Positions 28,864-44,443 of a stretch of DNA of 64,000 nt are shown here, piece after piece. Where the stretch lies: the NCBI GenBank assembly GCA_022457155.1, contig JAJGOT010000257.1:1073501-1137500 (forward strand). Direction: 5' to 3'. A program made the translations under genes and the position numbers. Within the stretch, counting starts at the first letter, position 1. Each line of letters begins with the position of its first letter. The notes below the pieces were generated by a model. The model was not told the DNA's origin. It searched no databases and worked only from the letters and a program-made list of their open reading frames with translations. This DNA is from Cladopsammia gracilis (Eukaryota > Cnidaria > Anthozoa > Scleractinia > Dendrophylliidae).

Positions 28864-31800
28864 ATTGTTATTTTTATTAACATGTGCAGGCAGTCCCTGG
28901 AGTATCGGCTCAAGCTTTCACCAAATTGGAGCATCTTGTCACTTTCTACAGCCAAGCAAACCAGGGCCTACCATGTGAGCTGAGACAGCCAGCAGTGGAA
29001 TCACAGGAAAGAGACAGCATGATTGATGATGAATCAGGTAAGACTACACTGTAGGTGGTGTCTAGCCAGAGTAGGAAATAATTTTTAGTGATTTACAGGA
29101 AACATGTCCTTTAAGACCTGTCTTTTGATAACTAAAGACATCTTGCAAAATGCCCAGTTCTCTTTATGATATGCATCTCCTAGGAGTCATGGTACTTGTT
29201 CAACAATGCAGTCAACGTTCTGCCATCTTGGACTTGTTTTGTGGAAGACAACTACATGTACTGTGTACATGTACAACTACATGTATTGTGATACCCTGCA
29301 GGTATTGTACATGTCATAGAGGGCTGGACATTGGTTGGACATCTGCTGTCTTGGGTATTATTGTTGTCTTGGTTCTTTGGTGTTGTTGTTGTTGTTGTTG
29401 TTGTTATCTACTTGACAATCTATCAGCATATGACTTGTGATGCACTCAAAGATGTTTACTATCATTACAATACATTATAGCTTAAGGGGTGATTTCCAGA
29501 AAATGTTGGCATTTCTTAACTCCTTAAGGATGGAATCTCTGGATAACTCAATATTTAACCAGTTAATTAACCCATAAACTTGTTTTTGTTCATTTTAGAT
29601 GATGAAGATGATGATGTTGATGAGACAGATGGAAGACCGGTTGAAAATGACTATGAATTTCCTCCTCAGTTCATGAGTAGAACAGCTGAACAGCTGGATC
29701 AGTCAGAACGGTATTGAGTTACAATAATATACGTAACTAAATTATTAGACATCATAACCCTGCCAGAGTACATAACTTTAAAACAGTTATCCTCTCATGG
29801 TGGGGGGAGTGTCAGCATTTCCAATGACGTTTTTGTCAACTGTTGCATCTTTATGTTATGACATACCTGGTATTCAAAATGGCCTACTTCTGGTTCACTA
29901 TTGTAAATATTCACCACAGTTCTGCTGCAAATATTTTTATTTTACTTATAAAATAAAAGATGTTGCGCAGTTTGCAGGACCACAATCATATGCGTACAGT
30001 GTAAGATTCCAAAGTGAAAACTCAACCATTTATTTAATATAAATATTCCATTGACAATCCCATAAATGTTCCAGTTATCACATCGGATAAACATACAGTT
30101 AGACAATAAGGCAGGTTTTCTACAAACAGAAATTACACTTTTAACAAGTGAAATTACAGTACACACAGAATATGACAGAACTTGCTGACTATTTTGAATT
30201 CAAGGTGTCCATAACTCAATAATTTGGAAACGCAAACTATTTTTAATAGTACAAATGTGGCAACTAGTTCTTCTTTGACAAAAGCACATGGCAGGTATCC
30301 TGGATGTTGATATCAAAATATAGGCACACAATGGGAGCTACAAAAGATCAATAGCAATGAAGCTAATTAGCATTTCTTATGAATTATTATTGAAAATCAT
30401 AAAATTAAGTAAAAGTGATACTTGTTGTCTAAACCGGCCTTGCATTGTGTTTCAATTGTGCTTGCAGGCATGATAAGAGATTTCATACAGCCCTTGGCCT
30501 ATACCTTGGAGATGGGCTTAAAAATGACATGAACACAGCAGTGAATGGGGGAGCTGTGTTAGAAGGAATGCAGAATCTCCTAGCTACAACATCAACCAGT
30601 CTCATAGCGTAAGATGCAAATTATTCATTTTCCTCCCTTTAGGCATGTAGAGAGCTTGCACAAAAGGATTTATGGTGTAATAATATTATTGTTTTGTGGG
30701 ACATAATATATCAAACAGAGGAAAAGTATTTTAAGAAGTGTGTTAAAAAAAATGAGGCACAACCACTTTTTTTTTAACCATGTAACTTTGAGGTGTTTGG
30801 ATAGCCTGCATAGCAAGCGTTCCCATACGAACGAATTTTTCCACATTCTGATGTGCGAAAATTGGGGCAAGAGCAAAAAATCGGAGGACAGGGGTGGGAG
30901 TGGGGAGATGAGGGAACCCCCGTCCTCCGATTTTTTGCTCTCGCCCCAATTTTCGCGCGGCCAGAAAGCGGAAAAATTCATTCATACGGGAACGCTTGCT
31001 ACGCAGGCTAGTGTTTGGATACCTGATGAAACTCTCTTTTGAGTGTTTGATATCCTGTAGTTTCTCAAACTGATCATTGAATGCAGAGAAAATGAAGGAA
31101 TAAAATCTGTGCTAATTAATCCAATCCACTGCCATGCTTATGGTTTTCTTTGTTCAAACAATGCTTTTGAGAACACCATTGATCAATGGTTCATTTCATA
31201 TCAGTTTTTAATATTCTCAATTGCTTTCACCCTGGTGATTTTCTTTCTCGTCCACCCACATGCCTTATTGTACGACAATATAACACTATAGCAGAGGGAG
31301 AAGAGAGGTTTATTTCTCTCTTGATGTTACATATTTTCGTTTCTCATGGCCAAAATCAGCCAGTGTTGTTACTGTGTCGTTGGTGGGTGGAAATCACTCC
31401 TACAGCCATGTAATGTGTGAATAAACCATCTGGAGTGAATACAATTGGTCACATGACACATCTCCACAGTATGGCCAATACCTTACGTATGCGCACAGCC
31501 ATATACTGCTGGGGTGATATGGCTGTGCGCATGCGTAAGGTATTGGCCATACCGCGGAGACATGTACTGTAAATGATCATTCACATGCAAGTTCTTCTGT
31601 TCAGCTTACATGTATCTTATTTATGGCACTGTTCATTTTCAGTATCTGAATTTAATGTAGACTGCTTTCAGTGTGCTTTTAGTGTTTTAACTACCAGGTC
31701 ACAAGCACAATGCAAGGCTGTGCTCTTAGAAGAATTACAGGGAGCCCAAATGCTCTCAACTATGAAATATGGGGTGCCCGGCACTTAAGTTTTATGCAAA

Positions 31801-34020
31801 AGTAAGTTTTTCTAGTCGCCCGAAGATAAAAGTAAGAAGCCTGAGGCCCCTGGGCACTGCTAGAGCACAGCCCTGCAATGAGGAATAAAAATTCCATCGC
31901 TTTAGAATACAATTTGCATTGAACTTGTATAAATTTACATCACAAACTGTGCTTTGTTGCAAAAATTACATCCATATTTTTCATCTTATCTTTAGGGAAC
32001 TGCAGTTGTTCTTATCAAGGGTGAACATGCTTCAGGACGTGTTTAGTATTGGAGGGCAGAGTAAGCTGGTATGTTTCTCTTTATTTCACATTGTCAGTAA
32101 TGTGGTGGAATGCTACCTTAATACCAAGGAATTAGAGAGTAAAATATAAAATATTGGCAAGACCACAGCGACAAACCATTGAGTGGTGCCAGATCTCCCA
32201 ATTGTAGACCTGGATCAGTACAATAATTACTTGTAGAAAATAAGAAAACGGCAAACTGATCCTTACGGCAAGGCGATGAAGGAGTAAACAAAAGAATAAA
32301 ACGAAATATATGTATTCAAACAAATGTGGGTGGTAAAGGGGATTAGAATGTCAGTATTAATGGGAAATGGAAAGGAAATGGAAAGGAAATAGTCAAGAAT
32401 GACAAATTGTGATGGGGATGGAAATGGTAATAAAATTGGAAATGGAATTGGGATGGGAATGGGAATGACCTCCATTTATGTATTCACTGCTCTCACCGAT
32501 CGGCAAAAATGCTGATCCCCCGCCCCTATACACATGCTGTGGGAGGACGGCCGTGCTGTCCCTGTGCCGTGCAGGGTCTCACAAAAGATCATCGACCCTG
32601 CCACTTAAAGGGATGCTTGCATCTGCCTTGGCAGTAAAGTTGCGGGGTCAATGATCTTTTGTGAGACCCTGGCTGGTTATGCCATGCTGACGAGTCCTAA
32701 CTAGGATGAAACAGCTGTCCATGGCTGCCGCTGCCAGGGTGATATGGCTGTGCGCATGTGTAAGGTACTGGCCAGGCCGCGGGGTTGGTGTTTGAGTGCG
32801 TCACTTGCTTTTTTCATATTGTTAATGCCCTCACAGTTCATGAAATCTAGAATGATTTGTGTGATTTTTTAATTTAAATATTATTTTTATGTATGTTTTA
32901 GAAATGCTCCTTGCCAGAACATTCAACTGAGGTAAGCACACTAAAATATTTAAGATTAAATTTTTACTTCAAACTGGTGTACTGCTGCAATTGAAATTGT
33001 CTTTGGCTGTAAAACTTTAAAGCAAAGCTGAAAACAGTGTATATTTTGTTCAGTACAATATTTCAGCTAGCCAGACCAGCCTTCTTCAGGTATAAGATGT
33101 TTGGCTGTGAATGGGTTCATGGGAAATGAATTGCAACTTGGAATATATAATCTGCCATTGTTCTCATCCAAGTTAATCCCCCTTCAGAAAATCACAGCTA
33201 AAACTATTAAACATGCTTTCCATTTAAGGCTTTATTTGATATTATTTTTGCACTTGGTCAAGTAGTTACTATAGTGCAATTTTGAACAAAAACCAGCAAA
33301 ATTCCTGTAACATTGTCTTTGACAATGTGGCAGTGACTGAATTCTGTCCCATTGTTGTCAGGTACAGAAAAGCTCCAGAAATAAACAACTTTGGTGATGC
33401 TTACTTATTTCTTGTTTGATTTAATTTATGTATTTTGACAGGAAAAACCCAATTTTAAGCTGTTGATGGATCTTTTAGCAGAGAGCATTGCTGGAGCTAA
33501 GTCTCTTCAAACTCAGGTTGGTCAGATGATAATTGTTGAAGCCTGCCTTCATTCCCACAGCCAAACCATGATTCATGTAATTATAAGGTGGTTCTAACTT
33601 TGAGTCTGTGGATGAAACCCTAATATGTAACCGTTCAATTGAAAGCTTTTGAGCAGAACTTTCTGTGGTTCAAGCTGTTTATTATGCTGTACAAGGTGGT
33701 TCTAATGTTTAAGTCTGTGGATGAAATCCTAAAATATTATGTGATTATTCAAATGAAAGCTATTCAGCAGACCTTCCCTGTGGTACTGTCTATTATGCAA
33801 AATGAGGTGATTCTAACTTTTGAGTCTGTGGATGAAATCGAAAAGTGTGACCATTCAAATGAAAGCTATGGAGCAGTACTTTCCTGTGGTACTGTTTATT
33901 ATGCTATACAAGCTGGTTCTAACTTTTGAGTTTTGGATGAAATCCTAAAGTGTGACTATTTAACCCTTTCTCTCCTAGAGTCAATAAATATTATGGAGAC
34001 ATGTAGTGTAGTTCTAACTT

Positions 34021-34056
<36 letters not shown>

Positions 34057-37000
34057 TCTTTATTTAAACACAATAAAGTTTAAGGTGTTTCCCTCCAGTT
34101 TCCATGCAGCCGCACCGACCATTTTTAAGCGACCGTTCAACTAACTTTCCTTTATTGAATTAGTATGAAACTTACACAAAATATTGTACAAAGTTTGAAG
34201 TTTGTAAGATTGTAATAATTTTGTAAATCGGATTTAAAATTACGGAGATAAACGAGAAACATTGAAATCGCTTGAGTCTAAATTCCGAGCGATTGCGATG
34301 GCATCTAGAAAAATCAAAACTATTACGATAAACTATTACATATGGCAAACAAAATATCTAAAAATTAGAAACTTTTGTCAAGCCGATTTTGAGTAAATCA
34401 GAAAAACATTTCGAACTTGTGATTTTGCACGTGTATGAGCACATCAATAAGTTCCTCAATTAAGCATATAAAAGTTTAATTTCTCAATCTCAAATTTATG
34501 GCAAAATGTGTGTTTAGAGTATGAGATGAAACTATGAAAGTTTGAAAGCGTTTCTCGTTTTATTTTTGGAGATTCGATTTTCTATAGGAAACCACAGTTT
34601 TTTGACTGAGTCCTTGATATTGTAGTTTTAGCGCTTTTCTATATATTTCAAAAACCGCGAGATAGATTTTTTTTAAACTTTTATAGTCGTTTCTTTATGA
34701 TATGAACAACATTGTCTCGAAGTTTCATCTTGATTGAAACATTGCAACATGGTCAAATAAAATAATAAAGTTCACCCAAAAATGCGATTGAGACTTTGTG
34801 TTTCGATTGCACGGTTGAAGGCGCACAGAGACGCTTTAATTAATTAATTCAGGTGAAGCGCAACGCATTTCTGCGTGACCGTCATGTTTTGTGGAGCAAC
34901 GTTAGGGGCTGAGTTCCACGTTATTTTTATCATTCCCACGAATTTTAGTGGGACGTTTATTTGAAAGCAGTTTTTTTTATTCGCATTTGACGTGCACTGG
35001 ACACTCTCGACATTTCGAATTGTAGGGAAAAGAAGGAAGTCAACGCGATTTGCATAATTCTCAACACGCAGAAATGCGTTACACTTCACTTGAATTAATT
35101 AAAGCGTCTTTGCGACGTTACACTCGTATAAACTTCAAACTTTGTACAATATTTTGTGTAAGTTTCATACTAATTCAATAAAGGAAAGTTAGTTAAACGG
35201 CCGCTCAAAAATGGTCGGTGCGGCTACACGGAAACTGAAGGGAAACACCTTAAGCGCTTCCGCTTGTGGGGTTGTGTATTTAACTATACTATAAATATAA
35301 CTATCTATTAATCTTTTGAGTCTGTGGATGAAATTCTATGGTGTGACCTCTTTGGCAGAACTTTTGATTTAAATTTGATATTTACATGTAGCACTCTTGG
35401 GAGTTAAAGGGTTAAATAACTTAAAGCTACTGAGCAGTACTTTCCGGTGGTGCTGTTCTCAGGTTGTGGTTATAAATCTAAGACAAAGTAAAATACAAAT
35501 TAAACTGGTTTGAAATTTAAAGCCCAAAAAAAATTAAACCACAACATAATTACACATAACATTGTGAATAACTATGATTTCTTCCCAGTCTACAGTTTGA
35601 CTTTGAAACCTCTCAAATTTAAAAAATTTTAAAAATTTACTGCAGAAATGCTTTTGAGGAAGAGAAACAAAAAAAAATGGACATTTAATCTGGGATTATT
35701 GTTAATCAGCTTTCAAACAAATAGTACCAGATTTATATTATCAGTGTTCTCCTCAGCCCTTTCAAGCCTGGCAGGCCCCTGGCTTGATTTTCGAAAAATT
35801 GAAAGCTCCCAAGCTTACAAAAGATACCTGGTGCTTGAAGATATTTCGGACTTCAACAAAAGGCCATACTCACACGACCATTTGATGCAAGTCCGAATAC
35901 CCCCTGACGTTCCCAAAATCCTGGGGAGAACCCTGTTTATTGGTATCTAAATGGGTTTTTTATATTTTTGTCACCAGGCTTTAGATGCTTTAAAGGAAGT
36001 GGCAAGCATTAACCAGGAGGAAGAGAAACAGGAACCCGAGAGCAGAAGCCGCATCTTTGAGGTATTTGTGTATTTTATCTCAACTTATCTGCTGATATTT
36101 CAGTGATATTGTCCAGGCTTTACTTCTGTCCCAGATATGGTGACTGTCATTAAACCATCATTTTAATATTTACAAAATTATTAAAAACAATAAAAAACTG
36201 GATCTGCTCCCCCAGGTGATTAACCAAGGAATGGCAAGCTTCAAAACCAAGATGTATATTTCGGTTAACTATGTTGAAGGTAAGAACAAAAATGTGGCAG
36301 TCTTTCTTGCCACCGACAAAGGTTTATTCATAAGTGCTGCACTGTACAATCATGTAAATAATTCATTTGTACTCATTTATACATGGGGCATGGCGATAGG
36401 ACTCCCTGGCCCCTGGCCCTGGGGGTACATGACCATTATAATTTATTTGGGTGAGGTGCCGCTGAGGGTCTGAGACCTTGATCCTGTTTAGGACAAAAAG
36501 GAAACAAAATTACCTACCTTGCGAGTAGGACAACACCCACTATTTTAGGACCTTGTCTAGGACAATGGAACCATAACTGGAACCATACCCTGTTTAGGAC
36601 AGACTCATGTTAAATTATATATCCTGTTCAGGACAAAAAGGCTAAAAACCATACCCTGTCCAACAGCACGTCCCCGTATAGGTCATATAAGAGAGTACCC
36701 CCCCCACCCCCCAATGGGAGATACATGTAGGACATTTCTCTTCTCGTGTTCAATTCTATGTGAGATATCAAGTTGAACATGAGAAGAGTAATTTCATTTC
36801 TCCAAGCAGGCGTGTGTTATTTTGTCTATTAAATAAACAACTAAAAGTTAATTACGAAGTTTTAAACAATTTTCCAAAGAATTGGAAAATTCTCCGAATA
36901 TTGTACAAGGTTGTACAAATGTTTCCGATCATTTTCGGAAAGTTTTAATGATTGCCGGAGATTTCCGATACATGTATTGATACCTTCACACTTCCCTTCT

Positions 37001-38466
37001 GCTGACAAATAATTACCGGTACTCAAGACATGCATGTAGCGGCACGAGGTAAGGTTTCCCCCCCCCCCCCCCATTTTTCCTTGTGTCATGATTGTGATGC
37101 TTGACAACCAGTATAGGGGCATTTATTTTCTGTTTGCATTCAATTTTATTCAATCAAAAAATCTTTCAGGCAAGATTGCATTTCTGAAGACTGTAAATGA
37201 AGCTATAGAGACAAATAACAGTTTGGATCAGAGCAAAGGTGAGTGAGTGAATTTGTCAGCTAATAATTAGATTTCAAACAGCGATAATTTACGAAAAAAA
37301 AAAACATTTTAAATTGCATCATATCCATCTGACTCGTCCCCAGTCGTCTCTCTTACGGGCTCTTTAATGAAGCGGATGATGGGAAGGAAGAAGGGAGAAG
37401 GGAGAGACGACTGGCAGATCGCGAGTCAAAAAGTTGGCAAAGCAGTCGAAAAGTTGGTATTGGCTTTTTCTGGCGTTTTTTCGTACTTGTACATGTGAAG
37501 AATTGTAATACGAGTAGATCAGTGTAATTTCTGCGGTGTTGGAAGTTAAGAAGATTTCTGTCTTCATTGACATCTGCCATTAATTTGTCCGCCATATTGG
37601 AAACGGGATCTGCCAGTTGTCTCCCCTCCTCTCGCCTTCCCATCTTCCCCGCACGCATAACCCAAGCACTTCTCTAGTAAATAATTAACAAGTAGAGACA
37701 ACTTGGAGACGACTGGGGACGAGTCAGCATATCCATGGCCTCTAATTAATTATAATTAATAATAATTAATAAATTTATGTATAATTATATATTATAATAA
37801 TTTGTTTTTAATAATAATAATTAATTGGCTCCATCCCTTTAGTGTCCATATTAGACAGGTTCAACTGTAGCAGGCATTGATTAAATACATATTGTTTTGT
37901 CTCTATTCTTACTGTTGTATATCTAGTTGTTCAGTTGATTAAATCAAAAGATAACATAAAGAGATTACGACTGAAGATGGAGTCAAAGCCTGCAACAAAG
38001 GATTTTGAGTTTGACGACGGCAAGGTGATAAAAACTTTTTTTGCTCATTAAGACAAGTGTGCCATGTTTCAATTTTTTTTAATGAGTGTAACTAGTTTAC
38101 AGTAAAACCTGTATTTAGCAACACCCTTGGGACCCTTGTTAGTGTCCGCTTAATAGAAGGGTCCGCTGAGTACAGGTTCATTTTAAAGTAAATAATAATA
38201 GGGGGAAATTTAGGGACCCAAGCAGCTGATGTTCGCTTAATAGAGGGGTACGCTTAATATGGGGTCCGCTTAATACAGGTTTCACTGTACTTGTGAATGC
38301 ATGAATGTGATGTTTTGCTGTTTTCTACTTATATTTTTATAAATTATACTTTATAAATTATATTTTATTTTTATAGACATTAGTTAGGCAATTTGTAGTT
38401 TTTAATTATAATTTCCCTTCTGTGAAGCATTTTTGGACCACTGGGAAAAGACGCTATATAAATGTA

Positions 38467-38531
<65 letters not shown>

Positions 38532-41500
38532 ATTCAGCCATGTTTTTTGCCACCATAATACAAAAGCTACTTGTTCCAAGTAGTATGGTATGTTTAGGAA
38601 AGGTCTTTGGGAGGGCAAGGTGAAAACATATATATTATAATGTGTCCACCAAATGGTTCAAAGTGTTGAAAGATTTCTGGTCAGGATCATTGTTATTCTG
38701 AATTATTTCTGAAAAAACTCCCAATTTTATGTCGTTTTGTTTCAGTCACGAGAGGTGTTCTGTCAACTTGTTCAGCAAATGAAGAACCAACATTCTGAAA
38801 ACACAAAGAATCAAGCATCAATTTTCATTGGAACATGGAACATGGGTAATAGTGTATAGTGTTACTTTAAGGCATCTTCACATGACAAATGAAAATTGGC
38901 AAACATGTGTGTGTGAAAAAGCTCAACACGAGTTTTGTTTTGTGAGTATAAAAATTCAGCAGGTTTTGTTTCATCGAGCTACAAACTTTCTTGTCACCAA
39001 ATCTTCCTGTTTGCTTCATGCTTGTGTAACAGGAACTTTTGTGGAATTAATTAGCTCCATAACTGAGCGAGAGGTGCCCTGCTACTAACTGAGATGTTTT
39101 TTTATCAAGTGGATCAGAACTTCATTCACCTGAAAATGTTCTTTTAATGTTGTTTTATTCACTTACAAGCAAACTCAGATCTCTTACTAAAAGGCTAATT
39201 GTCATATACAAGTTGTTGCTAATAGTATTGGGACAACTCGATTTTCCTTGTGTAATAGGAAAAAACTCTAAAGATATTACATGTACTTTTTATTGAGGTC
39301 CATTTCATATTCCATAGACTTTGTTCTAACAGCAGGTGAACAACACATGTAAGACTCACTTTGCAATCACAAAGATTAAGTTCCAAGAAGATGAAGAAGA
39401 AATCTACTTTTTACTCAAAAATGTGCAAAACGCTAGAAAAACTGGGTAATATGCCATATATATGGCTGATGTGCATCTTACCTTACCTACCATAATGTTT
39501 TGTTTGCTTTCAGGTAATGCAAATCCTCCTGCTGACCTCAAATCATGGTTTAAGTGCCAGGGTCATGGTAAAACTGTGGACACTTCTTTGGCAGAGTTCC
39601 CTTATGATATTTATGCACTTGGCACACAGGTATACTATTCATATGTAATATATCAAACACAAAGGAGAGAGTGTTTTATCATGATTTCCAAACACAGAGA
39701 AATAGGTTGAAAAAACGAGGCGTAGCCAATTGTTTTAATCTGAATTTGAGGTGTTTGGATACCTGAAACACTTTCGAGTTTAAAGTAAACTTGACTGTAG
39801 AAATACGGCCAAAGGTTTTGTACAGATATGGCATTTCCTTCTCAATTAAAAGACAGAAAATACAATGCAATATAGAGCAGTTTTCAATTGAGTGTGGTAA
39901 AACCAAAACCAAAGTAATTACTCTGACCAATCACCGCAGTCGTAAACAATCCAATGAACCAATCAGAACTCGAACCAAATACATGTAGCCGGTGCCAAGC
40001 GCGGGAAAACGCATGCGAGCAAGTCGCGATTGGTTTTGGTTTTACTTCTGATTAGTCGAGAAAGTGGCGTGAGATTTTTTAGCCAATCACAAAGCGTAGC
40101 AATGCAAAACCAAAGCAATTGTGTAATTACTTTCAACACTCAATTGAAAACTGATCTATGGCAAATGCCACCAAATATACAACATAATTGGATAAAAATA
40201 GTGCAAAACAAAAGCAATAGTTTGGAGATTTTATAAAGGCCATAAAACAAATCAAATGAAATCGACATCGTTGTTCCAGGAATGTCCTGTTGGTGAAAAA
40301 GACTGGACTATCAGGATTAAAGAGCAGCTGAAAAGACTGTTTCCTAAGAAAGAATTCTACATGGTATGTTGCACACTTCCTTTGTTAATGATCAAAGTTG
40401 TGTTTTTGCTGGTGATGTTAAAAAAGCATACCATAATTTGCTTTTAATTGTAAAAGACTGTTATTATCTTACAGTGCAAACACTCAAACTGTTACCACCT
40501 GGAACTTTTCTTGGAGTTTTTAGGCACCTTAAATCATAAGTATGATACATTCTTACAGCTTTTGTTCTGAGGCAGAAAACGTGGGACAGGAAATCACAAA
40601 ATAGAATGAATAAAAATCAGTACAGGGAAGTTTCAATTCCCTTCCCCTCCTTGTTCCTCCTCATTTTTGTTATTGTTGTTATTAAAATCACCTAAAGCTG
40701 AGTTTCTGATCTTCTATTTCTTCTTGTAGGTTAGTGTATGTACATTATGGAGTATCAGATTGGTTGTTTTCGCCAATCAAGATCTGAAGCACATGATATC
40801 ACATGTTCAACAGTCCAGCGTCAAGACAGGCATAGCTAATGCTCTTGGTAAGTTTTCCACTTTTACTGGACCTTATTATGCAATCAAAGATTGTCCTACT
40901 TCTTTGGGTCTGTGTTTGGTGCCCTGAAGAACAAGTGTCCAACTTTACAGATAGCGAGGATGGAAACAAAGTGTAACTTTAAAATGTTGAGCATACATTT
41001 TGATTTGCTTTAACAAAGGGCTAGCATTTGATATATCAGCTTGTAAATCTCTCTCTCAGTGGCCAGTTTCCTTAATTAATTCAGTTGATATCAACCCAAT
41101 GGCACAGTGCTGCAGTTTCTTTAGAGCCTAACCCTTTTATCCTTTTTCTAACATTTTGGAGATCTGCCATTGTGTTCTAATAAATAATAAAAAAGCCACA
41201 TTTGCTTATTAAATAGCAGTACAGAGTGGAACCACTACTTGGGGACACCTGCATTAAGACATTTTCCCTCCCTGTAAAAAAAGACTGGTTAATTTGGTCC
41301 CTCCTATACTACTTACTCTTCACTAATACTATACTATCTATAGTATACCACTTTACTACTAAACTTTTCACCAATGTTTAATATCACGTTGAAAAGCCAA
41401 AAGATGTACTTGTATCAAAGGAAAATTTACACAATGGTCCAGTGTTGTTACTATTCACTATTTAAGTGTTCTGAAAATATTACTAAGTGTCTCTGACTGA

Positions 41501-44380
41501 GGATGGCCAAGATGGACATAGATTGCAATTAAATTTTTCATGTTCTTCTCAAAGTCTTTCTTATAAATCGACAAAAATGACATTGGCATGTTGTCCCTTT
41601 GAAAATTCGCTTTATATATTTCTTGTGATATTTCAAGAGAATTTAGTACGGCTTTGATCAATTACAGCCAAATCCCGTAAGGAAATCGCTGGACGTCTGT
41701 CTCTAGCAAACCTAGAAATAGAATGCAGTAAACGTTCTTATAACGGACATTCCTGTAAGGCAGACTCCTCTCTAAGACAGACATCAATTATTGGCTGGTT
41801 CTGACCAAATTTCATTTGTTCACCTGTGACTACACTCTCTACAAGGTGGACACCTCTCTAAGATGGACATTAATTATTGGCTGGTTTTGACCGAATTTCA
41901 CTTGTTCGTCTGTGACTAAACTCTCTATAAGGCGTACACCTCTCTAATGCAGATAGCTAGAGCTGGTCCTGAAGGTGTCCAGCTTAGACAGAGCTCACTG
42001 TACAACTGACTTCCATGCTGTATGTGTAGAATGCTCATTAAATGCAACCATTTAAACATGCATTTATACCTGACATATTTATCATACGCCCAACTGCTTG
42101 TTGAATTTCAGGTAACAAGGGTGGAGTTGGCATTTCATTCTCTCTTGGTCCTCTGTCCCTGTGTTTTGTCAACTGTCATCTGGCAGCAAGAGGCACTCCA
42201 GCCAGGGTTTTAAGGTCAGTTCCCTGTAAATATATGAATGAAATCAATACAAGCCTAGGTTTACAAAAATGGCACATTAGATTGTAATTCAAGCTCCCGT
42301 ATATGGACACTTGTGGTAACATGTTTAAGTATCCCCTGTGCGAACTTGTGTGTGTTATGGGTCATTGGGAGATGCAAAAAGGAGAGTTATTGTGGCTTGT
42401 ACTATGAATCAGTGTCTGTTTATGAGGGATGTGCACAAACGTCAACTTTTCTTAGCAATAAAAGCAGCTGAAACAAAAGAGCTCTGCTTGTTCGGGTTCT
42501 GTTATGTTTCACCTGAAATTCCCCCACAAAGTAGAGGCAATAATGTAAAGAGTAATTCATTTGAATTTATAGGTTTTTATGGAAAAATAAGTAGGTAGCA
42601 ATATCATTTCATTGCAGGCGGAATCAAAATTTTCTTGATATTCTCAATGGACTCAGTGTTGGGCAAAAAGGTGTGTTTGGAATCACACATCAGTTCCACC
42701 ATGTGTTCTGGTTTGGTGATCTGAACTACAGAATAGATTTGGATGTTCAGGTGAGAACCGTGTCACACAACCTACGAACTGTGCTCTGTTGAACCAAAGA
42801 CTATAAACCTGGCCAAGAGATAACCAAATGGTATTTGTAAAATACTACAGTATCACACTATTATAATAGTACTGCTCAGTTTCTTTCATTTGAATGGTCA
42901 CACTTTAGAACCACTTTGGAAATCACCAATTTCCTTCTGGGTTTTTAGGAACTTCGACTTGCTTTGTTATTGGTTCTTGTTGCTCAAAATGCTTTAATTG
43001 TCGTGAGCGGGCCGTGGCCTAACATTAGGTGTTAAGACGTGTTTTTGGCTGGGCCGAATGTCCGACGGTATATGTCAATAAATATGCTCTGTATACCAAT
43101 AGTGTTCAATGTATTTTGTTGTTGTTGTTGTGTAGCAAGTTCTGGGGGCTGTTAAGAATCAGAATTATGGCAACATGAAAACTCACGACCAGTTAAGAAT
43201 GGAAAGAGACAAAGAGAATGTTTTCCTTGGATTCGGTAGGATTTCTGATTCCTTGTTTATAAAGCATAGTTCAATTTTTTTTCATTCTTGAACTTTTCAT
43301 TTAAAGAGTTATGGGTTAATAATATTATTAGCAATTAAATGTTTCTGCAAAAATGTACAAAATTGATTAAAATAAAGATTGCCGAATGGCATTACTGTAT
43401 TATAATGTGAGCAAATGCTCCAAAACCTGGGTTAAGTAAAGTTTAATCGAGACTACAAACATTAATTTTGTTTCTCCAGGATTTTGTCGACAGACTCAAA
43501 AGTTAGATTTACACTCTGGAAGTGAAAGGGTTACGAGAATCGGTTTTTAATATGAATTTTATGCCCAATTCCCTTTCCAAAGGAAATTTATGTCCTCAGC
43601 TGGCCGGTGGGACCACTTAAAAGGATCGAGAGGGAGGAAAGGTTAACAAAACTATCTGGAAAGAAGATATGATACTACACCATTGAAATGTCATATCCCA
43701 TTCATTCGCTTCGTAAGATCTCATTTGATTGTGCTTTCTTCCACTGAGGTTAAATTGTTTTGTTTCCTTTAGAGGAGGATTCTATCAACTTCCCACCAAC
43801 ATACAGATACAAACGAGGATCTTGTGACTACATCTGGCAAAAGACCAAGAGAACAGGGGTAGGCATACTTCACTTAAAATGTTGCTTAAATGGCTTTGTT
43901 CTTGATTTGATTAACACTTGACAGCAGTTAACTTTACTTGCTAGTTTGTTACTTTGACAGGCAAGGCGGTAGTCTGTCTGGGAGTAGTGATTTTTGCTGT
44001 TTTAGTATACATATAAAGAGAAATTTAGATTACGGTTAGGTATAAAGTAATGCTTTCTTTTGCAAGCCCTGGGGTCCACATCCCCACGTTAGAGGATGAA
44101 GAGGATGAAGTGTGCTGCCTTTGCTATGACATCGGCAAATGGTTAGACCTTCACGTGGCTCTGATGGCCACGTAGAAATGGCGGTCCCGTCTCCCATGGG
44201 GACGTAAAAGAACCACTGAGGACATAACAAACCCTGGCTGTGACCTGGGTGAGATGAGATTAACAATGGACTGATAACGGCTGCCTGCAGCGCCTTCATA
44301 AGCTGACGTCCGATCTTATTCTCATAAGTGCAAGTAAAGCGCCATGAGACATGTGTGATATGTGCGCTATATAAGTCTTT

Positions 44381-44443
<63 letters not shown>

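Larger units (their letters stand above)
33961..35415 (+). mobile_element. R3 element split by nested insertions
   Basis: R3 left part to about 34021, right part from 35312 (TTTTGAGTCTGTGGATGAAA) to GGGAGTTAAAGGGTTAA. Between lie an ATCA repeat sequence and the TTAA element. Confidence 0.7.

Noticed and set aside
30670..31042. Open frames of about 100 codons on both strands
   Set aside because: They lie across a 209-bp palindromic MITE; both strands read similarly because of the inverted repeat.
35648..35950. 100-codon plus open frame upstream of SHIP exon 9 as an alternative exon
   Set aside because: Mostly inside a MITE (35741-35938) and not in phase with exons 8 and 9, which already join cleanly.
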